In this document: piece after piece, positions 51,467 through 60,421 of the stretch
How the letters are laid out: every line of letters starts with the position of its first letter
Position numbering within the stretch: the stretch's first letter is position 1
Source: Paracoccus shandongensis
Lineage (GTDB): Bacteria > Pseudomonadota > Alphaproteobacteria > Rhodobacterales > Rhodobacteraceae
Length of the DNA: 64,000 nt
Assembly (NCBI RefSeq): GCF_017315735.1
Contig: NZ_JAFLRK010000001.1
Location: forward strand, 1-64,000
Direction: 5' to 3'
The notes under the pieces: generated by a model
Told to the model about the DNA's origin: nothing
The model's database searches: none
The model's input: only the letters and a program-made list of their open reading frames with translations
Program-made: the position numbers and the translations under genes

Positions 51467-52849
51467 ATGAACCATCATCGCTATTTCGCGGGTCTTGGCG
51501 CCCGGACGGTCGAATGCGCCATTGTCGGCACCGGCGGCTTCGGGCGCAGCTTCCTGGCCCAGGCACGGCATGTTCGCGGCCTGACCTGCCGCGTGGCGGT
51601 TGACCGGGACGCGGCGGTTGCGGCGGGTGTGCTGGCCTCGGTCGGGGTGACGGATGTGGCCGAATGCGCGGACGCTGCGGCGGCGCGGGCGGCCTGGGAC
51701 GCGGGACGCGCCATTGCCGCCGCCGATCTGGCCGTGGTGGCCGACCTGCCGATTGACGTGGTGCTGGAGGCGACCGGCAACCCTGAGGCAGGCGCCCGCC
51801 ATGCGCGCCTTGCGATTGAATCGGGCAAGCATGTGGTGATGGTCACAAAGGAAACCGACAGCGTGGCAGGCCCGATCCTGGCGCGCATGGCGGCGGAACG
51901 CGGCGTCGTCTGTTCCCCCATCGACGGCGACCAGCCGAGCCTGCTGATCGGGCTTGCCACCTGGGCGCAGGTGATCGGGCTGCGCATCGTGGCGGCGGGC
52001 AAGTCCAGCGAATACGACTTCGTCTTCAACCCCGCGACCGATGAGATCACCAGCAACGGCGTGATCGTGGACGCGCCGGGCTTTGGCGACTGGCTGGAGG
52101 CGGGCGACCGCCCCTGGGCCGAGGTGATCGCCGCTCGCGCGCGGCTGGTGCCGCTGCCGCAGCGCGCGGTGCCCGACCTTTGCGAGATGGTGGTGGTGGC
52201 CAATGCCTTGGGAATGGCCCCCGACCGCCCCGATTACCACGCACCCATCGCCCGCGTTACCGAACTGGCCGACCTGATGGCCCCGGTGGCCGATGGCGGG
52301 CTGCTGGAGGGGAACGGCCAGCTTGATGTCTTCAACTGCCTGCGCCTGCCGGGCGAGGCCAGCTTCGCGGGCGGCGTCTTCGTCACCGTCGCCTGTGACG
52401 ACGATGACACGTGGCAGATGCTGCGGGACAAGGGCCATGTGGTCGCCCGCAACGGCAAGACGGCGATGATCGGCCTGCCGCGCCACCTGCTGGGGATGGA
52501 GGCCGCGACCACGGTGTTCGAGGTCGCGCTGCTGGGCGTCTCCTCCGGTGCCGAGAAGCCGCGTCCGGTGATGGACCTGACCGCGCACGCCGACGCCGAC
52601 CTGCCCGCAGGCTCGCTGCTGGTGGCGGAAGGGCATCACCACACCATCGCCCATGTCTCGGGCCGGATGACGCCCGCGCGGGCGCTGTCCGATGACACGC
52701 CGATCCCCTATTACCTGCTGTCGGGGCGTCGTTTGAAACGGGATGTGAAAGCGGGGCAGATGATCCTTTGCGGCGACGTGGATCTGGATACGGGGTCCGA
52801 GCTTTACCGCCTGCGCGCGGCGCAGGACGCGATCACGGACTGGTCGTAA
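51467..52849 (+). CDS. NAD(P)-dependent dehydrogenase with C-terminal SAF domain
   Basis: A 460-residue protein. A Rossmann domain starts at CAIVGTGGFGRSFLAQARHV and continues with VVLEATGNPEAGARHARLAI and KHVVMVTKETDSVAGPIL, as in homoserine-dehydrogenase-like oxidoreductases. The C-terminal 90 residues (TPIPYYLLSGRRLKRDVKAG, then QMILCGDVDLDTGS) form a SAF domain. This architecture recurs beside DUF1537 kinases and TTT transporters, but no activity is firmly known to me. In this cluster it probably oxidises a C4 sugar acid or alcohol before phosphorylation. It is 11 bp after tctA and one base before the DUF1537 gene. Confidence 0.8.
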   Translation: MNHHRYFAGLGARTVECAIVGTGGFGRSFLAQARHVRGLTCRVAVDRDAAVAAGVLASVGVTDVAECADAAAARAAWDAGRAIAAADLAVVADLPIDVVLEATGNPEAGARHARLAIESGKHVVMVTKETDSVAGPILARMAAERGVVCSPIDGDQPSLLIGLATWAQVIGLRIVAAGKSSEYDFVFNPATDEITSNGVIVDAPGFGDWLEAGDRPWAEVIAARARLVPLPQRAVPDLCEMVVVANALGMAPDRPDYHAPIARVTELADLMAPVADGGLLEGNGQLDVFNCLRLPGEASFAGGVFVTVACDDDDTWQMLRDKGHVVARNGKTAMIGLPRHLLGMEAATTVFEVALLGVSSGAEKPRPVMDLTAHADADLPAGSLLVAEGHHHTIAHVSGRMTPARALSDDTPIPYYLLSGRRLKRDVKAGQMILCGDVDLDTGSELYRLRAAQDAITDWS

Positions 52850-52850
52850 G

Positions 52851-54089
52851 ATGCTGCTGGGCTGCATCGGGGACGACTTCACCGGATCGTCCGACCTGGG
52901 CAACACGCTCGCCCGCGCGGGGATGCGGGTGGTGCAGTATTCCGGCACGCCCTCTGCCCCCGCCGACCCCTCGGTCGAGGCGGGGATCGTCGCGCTGAAA
53001 TCGCGCACCCTGCCGGTGGCGGATGCCGTGCGCCTGTCGCTGGAGGCGCTGGACTGGCTGCGCGCCCAGGGCTGCCGACAGTTCCTGTTCAAGTATTGCT
53101 CGACCTTCGATTCCACGCCCCAGGGCAATATCGGCCCGGTGGCCGAGGCCCTGGCGGATGCGCTTGGTGCCGACCGGGTGATCTTCTGCCCGGCCTTCCC
53201 GGCGACGGGGCGCACGATCTTTCAGGGCCACCTGTTCGTGGGCGACCGCCTGCTGTCGGAAAGCGGAATGCAGGACCATCCCCTGACCCCCATGCGTGAT
53301 CCCGACCTGCGCCGCTGGCTGGGCCATCAAACGCGCGAGGGCGTGGGCCACATCCCCGCCGCGACGGTCTGGCAGGGGCCAAATGCCGTGCGCGCCGCGC
53401 TGGCTGCGCAGGAACACCGCTTCGTGGTGACGGATGCCATCCGGGATGAGGATCTGGTCACGCTGGGCAAGGCCGTGGCCGATCAGGCGCTGCTGACCGG
53501 AGGGTCGGGCATCGCGCTTGGCCTGCCGGGCAACTTCCGCGCGCAAGGGCTGCTGTCCGCCGAAGGCCCGCGCTGGCGCGGCCAGCCGGGTCCGGTCGCG
53601 GCCCTGTCGGGATCCTGCTCTCGCGCCACGCGTGGTCAGGTGGCGCGCCACATCGCGGACGGCAATCCCGCGATGGAGATCGACCCCGAGGCGGTGATGG
53701 CAGGCACCATGACCCCGCGCGATGCCGCCCCCTGGGCGCTGTCGCAAGGGGGCCTGCCGCTGGTCTATTCCTCGGCCGATCCCGATGCCGTGCGCGCGGT
53801 GCAGGCTCGCCACGGGACCGAGGCCGTGGCCGCGCGCCTTGACGCCTTCTTCGCCGAAACCGCCTGCCTGCTGGTCGCGGGCGGCGTCACCCGCCTGATC
53901 ACCGCAGGGGGCGAGACCTCGGGCGCGGTGGTCGAGGGGCTGTCGGTGGCCAGCCTGGAGATCGGCCCCGAGATCGACCCCGGCGTTCCCGCGATCCGGG
54001 CGGGCGAAGCCCTTGTCCTGGCGCTGAAATCCGGCAATTTCGGCGCCGAGGACTTCTTCGCCAAGGCCGCCGAAAGGCTTGGCCGATGA
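52851..54089 (+). CDS. DUF1537 four-carbon acid sugar kinase
   Basis: A 412-residue kinase of the OtnK/DtnK family. The N-terminal substrate domain begins LLGCIGDDFTGSSDLGNTLA and includes FLFKYCSTFDSTPQGNIGPV. The C-terminal nucleotide domain has AALSGSCSRATRGQVARHIA and the conserved LITAGGETSGAVVEGLSVAS. DUF1537 kinases phosphorylate D-threonate, or 3-oxo-tetronates in the L-threonate/D-erythronate routes. With PdxA2 in the same cluster, a 4-phosphotetronate to DHAP route is plausible. The aldolase gene overlapping its stop fits the OtnC route instead. Confidence 0.9.
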   Translation: MLLGCIGDDFTGSSDLGNTLARAGMRVVQYSGTPSAPADPSVEAGIVALKSRTLPVADAVRLSLEALDWLRAQGCRQFLFKYCSTFDSTPQGNIGPVAEALADALGADRVIFCPAFPATGRTIFQGHLFVGDRLLSESGMQDHPLTPMRDPDLRRWLGHQTREGVGHIPAATVWQGPNAVRAALAAQEHRFVVTDAIRDEDLVTLGKAVADQALLTGGSGIALGLPGNFRAQGLLSAEGPRWRGQPGPVAALSGSCSRATRGQVARHIADGNPAMEIDPEAVMAGTMTPRDAAPWALSQGGLPLVYSSADPDAVRAVQARHGTEAVAARLDAFFAETACLLVAGGVTRLITAGGETSGAVVEGLSVASLEIGPEIDPGVPAIRAGEALVLALKSGNFGAEDFFAKAAERLGR

Positions 54090-54733
54090 GCGACGCCGCC
54101 TTGCGCGAACGCATCTGCCTGCTGGCGAAATCGCTGTTCGACCGGGGCCTGACGCATGGATCGACCGGCAACATCAGCGCCCGGACCCCGGATGGCGGGC
54201 TGCTGGTATCCCCCACCGGCACCAGCTTCGGGCGGCTGGACCCCGCCCGTTTGTCGCGCTTCGACGCGGCGGGAAACCATGTCGGCGGCGACAGGCCCAC
54301 CAAGGAAATGCCGCTGCACACGGCCTTTTATGACACTCGCAACCGCACGGCGGCGGTGGTGCATCTGCATTCCTGCCACTCGGTCGCCTGGTCCGTGCTG
54401 CCGGACGCCGACCCCGACGATTTCCTGCCGCCGATCACGCCCTATGCCTTCATGCAGCTTGGCCGGGTGAAGCTGCTGCCCTATTTCCGCCCCGGCGATC
54501 CGGCCATCGGCGATGCCGTGCGCGGCCTTGCGGGCAAGCGGTCCGCGGTGATGCTGGCCAATCACGGCCCGGTCGTGGCGGGCCTGGACCTGGACGCCGC
54601 CTGCAACGCCATCGAGGAGCTGGAGGCCACCGCCCGCCTCGCCATGCTGCTGCGGGGCACCACGCCTGCCATGCTGACGCCGGAACAGGTGGCGGACCTG
54701 GTGCGCCTCCATGACGTGGCCTGGGGCGACTGA
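54086..54733 (+). CDS. class II aldolase/adducin family protein (OtnC-like)
   Basis: A 215-residue zinc enzyme of the FucA/AraD family. THGSTGNISARTPDGGLLVS, the acid/base glutamate in RPTKEMPLHTAFYDT, the zinc ligands in VVHLHSCHSVAWSVL (HxH) and VMLANHGPVVAG (His) are all present. OtnC-type members decarboxylate 3-oxo-tetronate 4-phosphate to DHAP in threonate/erythronate catabolism. It is translationally coupled to the DUF1537 kinase and is the last gene of the cluster. Confidence 0.88.
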   Translation: MSDAALRERICLLAKSLFDRGLTHGSTGNISARTPDGGLLVSPTGTSFGRLDPARLSRFDAAGNHVGGDRPTKEMPLHTAFYDTRNRTAAVVHLHSCHSVAWSVLPDADPDDFLPPITPYAFMQLGRVKLLPYFRPGDPAIGDAVRGLAGKRSAVMLANHGPVVAGLDLDAACNAIEELEATARLAMLLRGTTPAMLTPEQVADLVRLHDVAWGD

Positions 54734-54786
54734 CTTGCATCAGGGCCGATGTTGACCTACATTCTGGTCAACAAAGGGGGTGCGCC

Positions 54787-55029
54787 ATGCAGATCGCCAT
54801 TGCCGAAGCCAAGGCCCAGTTCGCCGACCTCATCCGCCGCGCCGAGGCGGGCGAGGAGATCGAGCTGACCCGCTATGGCCGCCCCGTGGCGCGGCTGACC
54901 GCCTCGCCCCGCCGCGCGAACAGCCTGATCGGCTGCGCCAAGGGGCAGTTGCGCTTGCCCGACGACATCAACGAAGGCGACGACCAGGTCGCCGAGCTGT
55001 TCCGCGCCGGTTCCGTCCTGCCCGAATGA
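54787..55029 (+). CDS. Phd/YefM-family antitoxin
   Basis: An 80-residue antitoxin. The N-terminal DNA-binding domain MQIAIAEAKAQFADLIRRAE and EIELTRYGRPVARLTA are typical of Phd/YefM. The C-terminal part binds and neutralises the toxin. The stop overlaps the toxin start (ATGA). It likely represses its own operon together with the toxin. Confidence 0.9.
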   Translation: MQIAIAEAKAQFADLIRRAEAGEEIELTRYGRPVARLTASPRRANSLIGCAKGQLRLPDDINEGDDQVAELFRAGSVLPE

Positions 55030-55400
55030 GGCTGCTTCTGGACACCCATGTCGTCTTGTGGGCGATGGCGGATGACGCGCGCCTGCCGCGCGCCCTGCGC
55101 GACGCCATCGCCGGGGCTGAGGCGCTGTTCATCAGCGCCGTCACCGTCTGGGAGGTGGCGATCAAGGCGTCCCTGGGCAAGCTGGACGTGCCCGCCGACC
55201 TGTTCGACCGCGCGCTGGCGGCGGGGGCGCAGCCCTTGCCGATCAGTTGGACCCATGCCCGCGCGGTGGCGGACCTGCCGCCGCATCACGCCGATCCCTT
55301 CGACCGGCTGCTGATCGCGCAGGCCCGGGCCGAGGGGCTGGTGCTGGCCTCGGCCGATCGACAGTTCAGGGCCTATGACGTGGCGCAGCTGGGCGGCTGA
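55026..55400 (+). CDS. vapC: VapC-family PIN-domain toxin
   Basis: A 124-residue PIN-domain ribonuclease with the acidic residues Asp6 (LLLDTHVVLWAM), Glu43 (VWEVAIKASLGK), Asp in DPFDRLLIAQA and LASADRQF. It cleaves RNA to stop translation when the antitoxin is degraded. The last 28 bp overlap the 3' end of an oppositely oriented FCD-domain gene, so the module may have inserted next to or into that gene. Confidence 0.9.
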   Translation: MRLLLDTHVVLWAMADDARLPRALRDAIAGAEALFISAVTVWEVAIKASLGKLDVPADLFDRALAAGAQPLPISWTHARAVADLPPHHADPFDRLLIAQARAEGLVLASADRQFRAYDVAQLGG

Positions 55401-55819
55401 GGGTTGGTGAACAGCACCTCGCGCATGGCGAAGCGCAGATGGGCGCGCATGATGCTGCCCGCCAGCGGGCCGTCGCGTTCGTAAAGGGCCATCACCAGCG
55501 CGCGGTGTTCGCCGACCGACCGCTGCTGCCGGTCGGCGCGGGCCAGCTGCACCCGGCGCAAGGGCGCCAGCCGCTGCCGCAGCCCGTCCGCCACCCGGGC
55601 CAGTTCGCCGTTCCGCGCCAGCCGGCAGACCCGGTCGTGGAAGTCGAAGTTCATGGACGGATAGTCGGCGGGGTCCGCTTGGGCCATCCGCTCCACCGCA
55701 ACCTCGAGCGCCGGAAGATCGGCCCCGCGCGCGCGCTGCGCGGCCAGGGTGGCGCACAGGGCCTCGATCTCTGCCAGGGCCTCGAACAGGTCCAGCAGAA
55801 GGGGGGGCTTGGGTGTCAT
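55373..55819 (-). pseudogene. FCD-domain regulator fragment lacking the GntR DNA-binding domain
   Basis: A 148-residue FCD ligand-binding domain (LFEALAEIEALCATLAAQRA, then MNFDFHDRVCRLARNGELAR and EHRALVMALYERDGPLAGSI) with the typical Asp/His metal positions. It starts just where the FCD domain would start in a normal 220-240 residue GntR regulator. No HTH is found in any frame upstream. The 3' end overlaps vapC. It is probably a decayed regulator, although a free-standing FCD domain acting as a co-regulator cannot be excluded. Confidence 0.7.
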
Positions 55820-55914
55820 GGGGTTGTCCTGCGAAGCGCCGTCATCCTTTTGCCCTTGGACTGCCTATGTGCGGGCCATATAGGCAGAGGCAGCTTAACA
55901 ATCAGAGAATCGCC

Positions 55915-56913
55915 ATGTCCTTGCGCAGGGCCGAGGCCGTTCTGGCCCGATTTGGCTTTGACCGCTACATGCTTTTGCTGGTGCTGACCGTGGTTCTGGC
56001 CACCGTGCTGCCCGCGCGGGGCGCTGTGTCGGGGGTGCTGTCGCAGCTGACCTATTGGGTCGTGGCGCTGCTGTTCTTTCTTTATGGCGCCAAGCTGACC
56101 ACGGCGACCATCGTGGCGGGGCTGACGAACTGGCGGCTGCAACTGTCGGTGCTGGCGCTGACCTTCGTGCTGTTCCCGGTGCTGGCCCTGGCGCTGAAGC
56201 CCGTCTCGATGCTGTGGCTGCCCGCCGCCGTGGGGGTGGGGTTCCTGTATATCGGCTGCATGCCGTCCACGGTGCAAAGCTCGATCGCGTTCACCGCCGT
56301 GTCGGGGGGCAACGTGGCGGGGGCGGTCTGCGCGGCCTCGATGTCCAACCTGATCGGGGTGGTGCTGTCGCCCCTGCTGTTCGCGGTGCTGATCCCGCAG
56401 GGATCGGGATACGGCATCGACCCGTCCGCCATCTGGAAGATCGTCCAGCAGATCCTGTTGCCCTTCGCCCTGGGCCAGTTGTGCCGCCCGCTGCTGGCGG
56501 GGTTCCTGAACCGCCATCGGATGCCCACGATGATCGTGGATCGCGGGTCCATCCTGCTGATCGTCTATGCGTCCTTTTCGGCCGGCGTGGTCAACGGCAT
56601 CTGGCAGGTGATCGGGGCCCCGGCGCTGGCGATCCTTGTCGGCCTGTGCCTGGTGCTGCTGGCGGCGGTGATGGGGGCCGCGATGCTGATCGGGCGGGCG
56701 GCGGGCCTGGACCGCGCCGACCTGACGGCGGTCCTGTATTGCGGATCGACGAAAAGCCTGGCGACCGGCCTGCCCATGGCGGGGATCCTGTTCGCGGGTC
56801 AGGACATATCCCTGATCATCCTGCCCTTGATGCTGTTCCACCTGTTGCAACTGGGCGTCTGCGCGATCATCGCGCAGCGCATGGCCGGGCGGCTGGACCT
56901 GCGGCCCGCCTGA
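55915..56913 (+). CDS. bile acid:sodium symporter (BASS) family transporter
   Basis: A 332-residue membrane protein with nine to ten hydrophobic segments and the SBF-like (PF13593) motifs LFFLYGAKLTTATIVAGLTN, FLYIGCMPSTVQSSIAFTAV and DLTAVLYCGSTKSLATGLPM. The family imports organic anions with sodium. The start at 55915 (MSLRRAEAVL) is chosen by homology; the preceding 100 bases hold the promoter region. Confidence 0.88.
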   Translation: MSLRRAEAVLARFGFDRYMLLLVLTVVLATVLPARGAVSGVLSQLTYWVVALLFFLYGAKLTTATIVAGLTNWRLQLSVLALTFVLFPVLALALKPVSMLWLPAAVGVGFLYIGCMPSTVQSSIAFTAVSGGNVAGAVCAASMSNLIGVVLSPLLFAVLIPQGSGYGIDPSAIWKIVQQILLPFALGQLCRPLLAGFLNRHRMPTMIVDRGSILLIVYASFSAGVVNGIWQVIGAPALAILVGLCLVLLAAVMGAAMLIGRAAGLDRADLTAVLYCGSTKSLATGLPMAGILFAGQDISLIILPLMLFHLLQLGVCAIIAQRMAGRLDLRPA

Positions 56914-56951
56914 CGATTGACAGCCCCGCCCCGCGCGCCGATCCTTGCGCG

Positions 56952-57650
56952 ATGAGCGATGTCGATGCCTGGCTGTCCGATCCCACCCCCCTTGGCCGCA
57001 AGAGCGCGGCCCAGCAGGTGTTCGAGGATCTGCGCGACCTGATCGGGTCGGGCCGCGTTCCCCCCGGCACCCGCCTGCCGTCCGAATCGCAGATGGCCGC
57101 GCGATACGCCGTCAGCCGCCCCGTGATCCGCGAGGCGCTGCGGTCGCTGAACGCCCTGGGCCTGACGCAGACCCGCACCGGCAGCGGCACCTTTGTCGTG
57201 GGCGCGGGGGCCGACCTGCGCTTTGGCGGCTATACGGCGGCCGACCTGATGGAGGCGCGGCCCTTTGTCGAAATTCCCGCCGCCGGTTGGGCCGCCCTGC
57301 GCCGCAGCGAGGCCGATCTGGCCCGGCTTGCGGCGCTGTGCGACCGCATGGACGCCACCGAAGACCCCGAGGCCTGGGTCCGGCTCGACAGCGATTTCCA
57401 CGGCTTGATCGCCCGGATCTCGAAAAACGCGATCTTCGCCAAGGTCGTCCATGACGTGCGCGACGCCCTGCGCGGGCAGTCGGGCTGGCTGAACCTGCAG
57501 GGGCCGCGGCGCATTGCCTCGAACCGCGAACACCGGGTGATCCTGGAGGCCATTGCGCGCGGCCACGAGGCTGATGCCCGCGCCGCGATGGAAGCGCATC
57601 TGCGCCAGGTGGAAACCGCCGTCGCCCGCAGCGCGGCAAAAACCGTCTGA
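56952..57650 (+). CDS. FadR/GntR-family regulator upstream of the asparagine operon
   Basis: A 232-residue regulator. The winged helix has VFEDLRDLIGSGRVPPGTRL and QMAARYAVSRPVIREALRSL; an FCD domain follows (RLDSDFHGLIARISKNAIFA, then HRVILEAIARGHEADARAAM). It precedes a permease and an asparaginase gene on the same strand. A CTGT-AAG-ACAG palindrome between -10 and the permease start is a likely target. Confidence 0.87.
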   Translation: MSDVDAWLSDPTPLGRKSAAQQVFEDLRDLIGSGRVPPGTRLPSESQMAARYAVSRPVIREALRSLNALGLTQTRTGSGTFVVGAGADLRFGGYTAADLMEARPFVEIPAAGWAALRRSEADLARLAALCDRMDATEDPEAWVRLDSDFHGLIARISKNAIFAKVVHDVRDALRGQSGWLNLQGPRRIASNREHRVILEAIARGHEADARAAMEAHLRQVETAVARSAAKTV

Positions 57651-57659
57651 CGATTTTTC

Positions 57660-57708
57660 TTGACCTGTCCGCGGCGCGGCCTTTAAGGCGCGAAAATCTG
57701 TAAGACAG
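57660..57708 (+). promoter_or_regulatory. promoter and candidate operator of the permease/asparaginase operon
   Basis: TTGACC at 57660-57665 and TTTAAG at 57682-57687 (16-bp spacer) form a sigma-70-type promoter. The inverted repeat CTGT-AAG-ACAG at 57698-57708 overlaps the expected transcription start and could bind the FadR-type regulator encoded upstream. Confidence 0.55.
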
Positions 57709-57753
57709 CCTTGCAGGCTGGCAGGTGACGCAGCCCCGAGAAACAGGACCATC

Positions 57754-59223
57754 ATGTCGCAGACAGCATCCGATCCCGTGGCCGAGGGCCATGTCTATGC
57801 CGAGGAGGAGGCGGGCTTTCACAAGGAACTGAAGCCCCGCCAGATCCAGATGATCGCCATCGGCGGCGCCATCGGCACCGGCCTGTTCCTGGGCGCGGGC
57901 GGCCGCCTTGCCACCGCCGGGCCCGCGCTGGTGCTGGTCTATGCGCTCTGCGGCTTTTTCGCCTTTCTGGTGCTGCGCGCCTTGGGCGAGCTGATCATGC
58001 ACCGCCCGACCTCGGGGTCGTTCGTGTCCTATGCGCGCGAATTCTATGGCGAGAAGATGGCCTTCGCGGCGGGCTGGATGTACTGGCTGAACTGGGCCAT
58101 GACGGCGGTCGCGGATGTCACGGCGGTCGCGCTGTATATGAACTTCTTCAAGGCCTATGTGCCGATGCTGCAGGGCATCGACCAGTGGGTCTTTGCCCTT
58201 GTCGCGCTGGTCGTGGTGCTGGCCATGAACATGCTGTCCGTCAAGGTCTTCGGAGAGCTTGAATTCTGGTTCAGCCTGATCAAGGTGCTGGCGCTGCTGA
58301 CCTTCCTGGTGGTCGGCATCTGGTTCGTCGTCACCGGCACGCCCATCGAGGGCCACACCCCCGGCCTGGCCACGATCACCGACTTCGGCGGCATGTTCCC
58401 CCATGGCATCCTGCCCGCGCTGCTGGTGATGCAGGGGGTGGTCTTCGCCTATGCCTCGGTCGAACTGATCGGCACCACGGCGGGCGAGACCGAGGATCCG
58501 CGCACCGTCATGCCCCGCGCGATCCGCACGGTCGTCTTCCGGCTGGTGATCTTCTATGTGGGTTCGGTCCTGCTGCTGTCGCTGCTCTTGCCCTATACGG
58601 CCTATCAGGGCGGGGTCAGCCCCTTCGTCACCTTCTTCGGCAAGATCGGGGTCGAGGGCGCGGACATCATCATGAACCTGGTGGTGCTGACCGCCGTGCT
58701 GTCCTCGCTGAACGCGGGGCTGTATTCCACGGGCCGGATCCTTCATTCGATGGCCGTGTCGGGCTCGGCCCCGGCGGCGCTGGCCAAGATGAACAGGCAG
58801 GGCGTGCCTTATCGCGGCATCGCCGTCACGGCGGCGGTCACGGTGGGGGGCGTCGTGATGAACGCCTATGTCCCGGCCGAGGCCTTCGAGATCGCGCTGA
58901 ACGTCGCGGCCCTGGGCATCATCACCGCATGGGGGACCATCGTGCTGTGCCAGCTGAAGCTGTGGCACCTGTCGCGCCAGGGCATCCTGCCGCGCCCCGA
59001 TTTCCGCATGTTCGGCGCGCCCTGGACGGGCGTGCTGACGCTGGCCTTCCTGGCGGGCGTGGTGGTGCTGATGGCCTTCGATTATCCGGTGGGAACTTAC
59101 ACGGTCGCCTCGCTGGTGGTGATCGTCCCGGCGCTGGTCCTGGGCTGGTATCTGGCGCGTGACCGAATCCGCGCGGTGGCGGCCCAGCACGGGCTGGATC
59201 GCGGCGGGCTGGATCTGCGCTGA
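57754..59223 (+). CDS. amino acid permease (AnsP/GabP-like, APC family)
   Basis: A 489-residue transporter with 12 hydrophobic segments. The APC signature [20 protein letters not shown] lies near residue 40, and [20 protein letters not shown] and [20 protein letters not shown] are typical of L-asparagine/GABA/proline permeases. The following asparaginase gene supports L-asparagine as substrate. Confidence 0.88.
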   Translation: MSQTASDPVAEGHVYAEEEAGFHKELKPRQIQMIAIGGAIGTGLFLGAGGRLATAGPALVLVYALCGFFAFLVLRALGELIMHRPTSGSFVSYAREFYGEKMAFAAGWMYWLNWAMTAVADVTAVALYMNFFKAYVPMLQGIDQWVFALVALVVVLAMNMLSVKVFGELEFWFSLIKVLALLTFLVVGIWFVVTGTPIEGHTPGLATITDFGGMFPHGILPALLVMQGVVFAYASVELIGTTAGETEDPRTVMPRAIRTVVFRLVIFYVGSVLLLSLLLPYTAYQGGVSPFVTFFGKIGVEGADIIMNLVVLTAVLSSLNAGLYSTGRILHSMAVSGSAPAALAKMNRQGVPYRGIAVTAAVTVGGVVMNAYVPAEAFEIALNVAALGIITAWGTIVLCQLKLWHLSRQGILPRPDFRMFGAPWTGVLTLAFLAGVVVLMAFDYPVGTYTVASLVVIVPALVLGWYLARDRIRAVAAQHGLDRGGLDLR

Positions 59224-60128
59224 TGGACCCGCTGATCGCCGTCATTGCCACGGGCGGCACCATCGCCAGCCAGCAGAACGCGGACGGATCCAGCACGCCC
59301 AGCCTGGACGGGGGGGCGCTGCTGGCGCGGCTTGGCGATCTGCCGCGCGTCCGGCTGAAGCCGGTCGATCTGTTCGCGCGCGATTCATCCACCCTGCGGC
59401 TCGCCGACATGCAGGCCGTCAGCGATGCGGTGGGCGCGGAACTGGCGGGCGGGGCGGCGGGCGTCGTGGTCCTGCACGGCACCGACGCGATGGAGGAAAC
59501 GGCGCTGCTGGTCTCGCTCCAGCATCCCGGCGCGCCCGTGGTTTTCACCGGCGCGCAGTTCACCGACGACCACCCGCAGGCGGACGGCCCCGCGAACATG
59601 ACGGCAGCCATCCGTGCGGTGCTGGAGGGCGGGGCAGGGGTGCGGCTGGCCTTCGGCGGGCGGCTGCTGCCCGCCTGGGGTCTGGTGAAGTTTGCCACCG
59701 ACAGCGCCGATGCCTTTCGGCTGGCGGCGGATGCGGTGGCGCCCGAGGTGGGGCTGACGGCACCCGTGGACGGCATCCGCGTGGATGTGGTGGCGATCCA
59801 TCCCGGGGCGGATGCGGTGCATCTGGATGCCAGCCTGGCGGCAGGCGCGCAGGGGATCGTGCTGGCGGCGCTCGGGTCCGGCAATGCCACGCCTGCCGTG
59901 GCCAAGGCCGTGGCGCGCGCCCATGCGGCGGGGGTGCCGGTTGTCGTGTCCAGCCGGGTGCCCTTGGGGCGGCTGGCCGCCAGCTATGGCGGCGGGGGCG
60001 GCGGGCATGACCTGGTGCGCGCGGGGGCGGTGCTATCCGCCGTGCTGCGCCCCGGCCAGGCGCGCGTTCTGCTGGCCGCGCTGATCGCGGCGGGGCAGGT
60101 GGGGCAGGCCGGGGCGCTGTTCGGATAA
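59223..60128 (+). CDS. L-asparaginase
   Basis: A 301-residue enzyme that hydrolyses asparagine to aspartate and ammonia. The nucleophile Thr10 is in IATGGTIAS and the catalytic Thr87-Asp88 in VLHGTDAMEETALLVS. No signal peptide is visible, so it should be cytoplasmic, although it is only moderately similar to E. coli AnsA or AnsB. The ATG overlaps the permease stop (TGATG), so import and hydrolysis are coupled. Confidence 0.9.
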   Translation: MDPLIAVIATGGTIASQQNADGSSTPSLDGGALLARLGDLPRVRLKPVDLFARDSSTLRLADMQAVSDAVGAELAGGAAGVVVLHGTDAMEETALLVSLQHPGAPVVFTGAQFTDDHPQADGPANMTAAIRAVLEGGAGVRLAFGGRLLPAWGLVKFATDSADAFRLAADAVAPEVGLTAPVDGIRVDVVAIHPGADAVHLDASLAAGAQGIVLAALGSGNATPAVAKAVARAHAAGVPVVVSSRVPLGRLAASYGGGGGGHDLVRAGAVLSAVLRPGQARVLLAALIAAGQVGQAGALFG

Positions 60129-60421
60129 GGCGCCCCTGGCACGGGCGGAAAAAGGAAACGCATGCGTTTCCCCGCCCGCTTCCGGCATTGCCACCAGAGA
60201 CGGCGCCATCCCGCGACCACCTAAGGCTAGCGCCCGCCTCGGGGCGGGCGGGCGCTGGCCGGGCCTTTGAGGGCCCGGCGGCACTTGCGGCACCGGCATC
60301 GCGTGGCGAAGGCGATGGCCTTCGCCAAACGCAACGGCTGCCAATTTTTTCCGCGCTACCCCCCTGCAACCCACGCCCGCCATTGCGCAGCCTGCCGTGC
60401 CCATGCCACCACACGAGCAGC
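60129..60421. other. gene-free leader region with three strong hairpins upstream of nasT
   Basis: Three tandem perfect stems are present on the plus strand: AGCGCCCGCC/GGCGGGCGCT (60229-60256, 8-base loop), GCCGGGCC-TTTGAG-GGCCCGGC (60258-60279, 6-base loop) and TGGCGAAGGC-GATG-GCCTTCGCCA (60304-60327), followed by TTTTTT at 60345-60350. The first two can end ansA transcription. The series also resembles an antitermination leader of the kind recognised by ANTAR proteins such as NasT, though the loop sequences do not match the known ANTAR target well. Confidence 0.5.
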
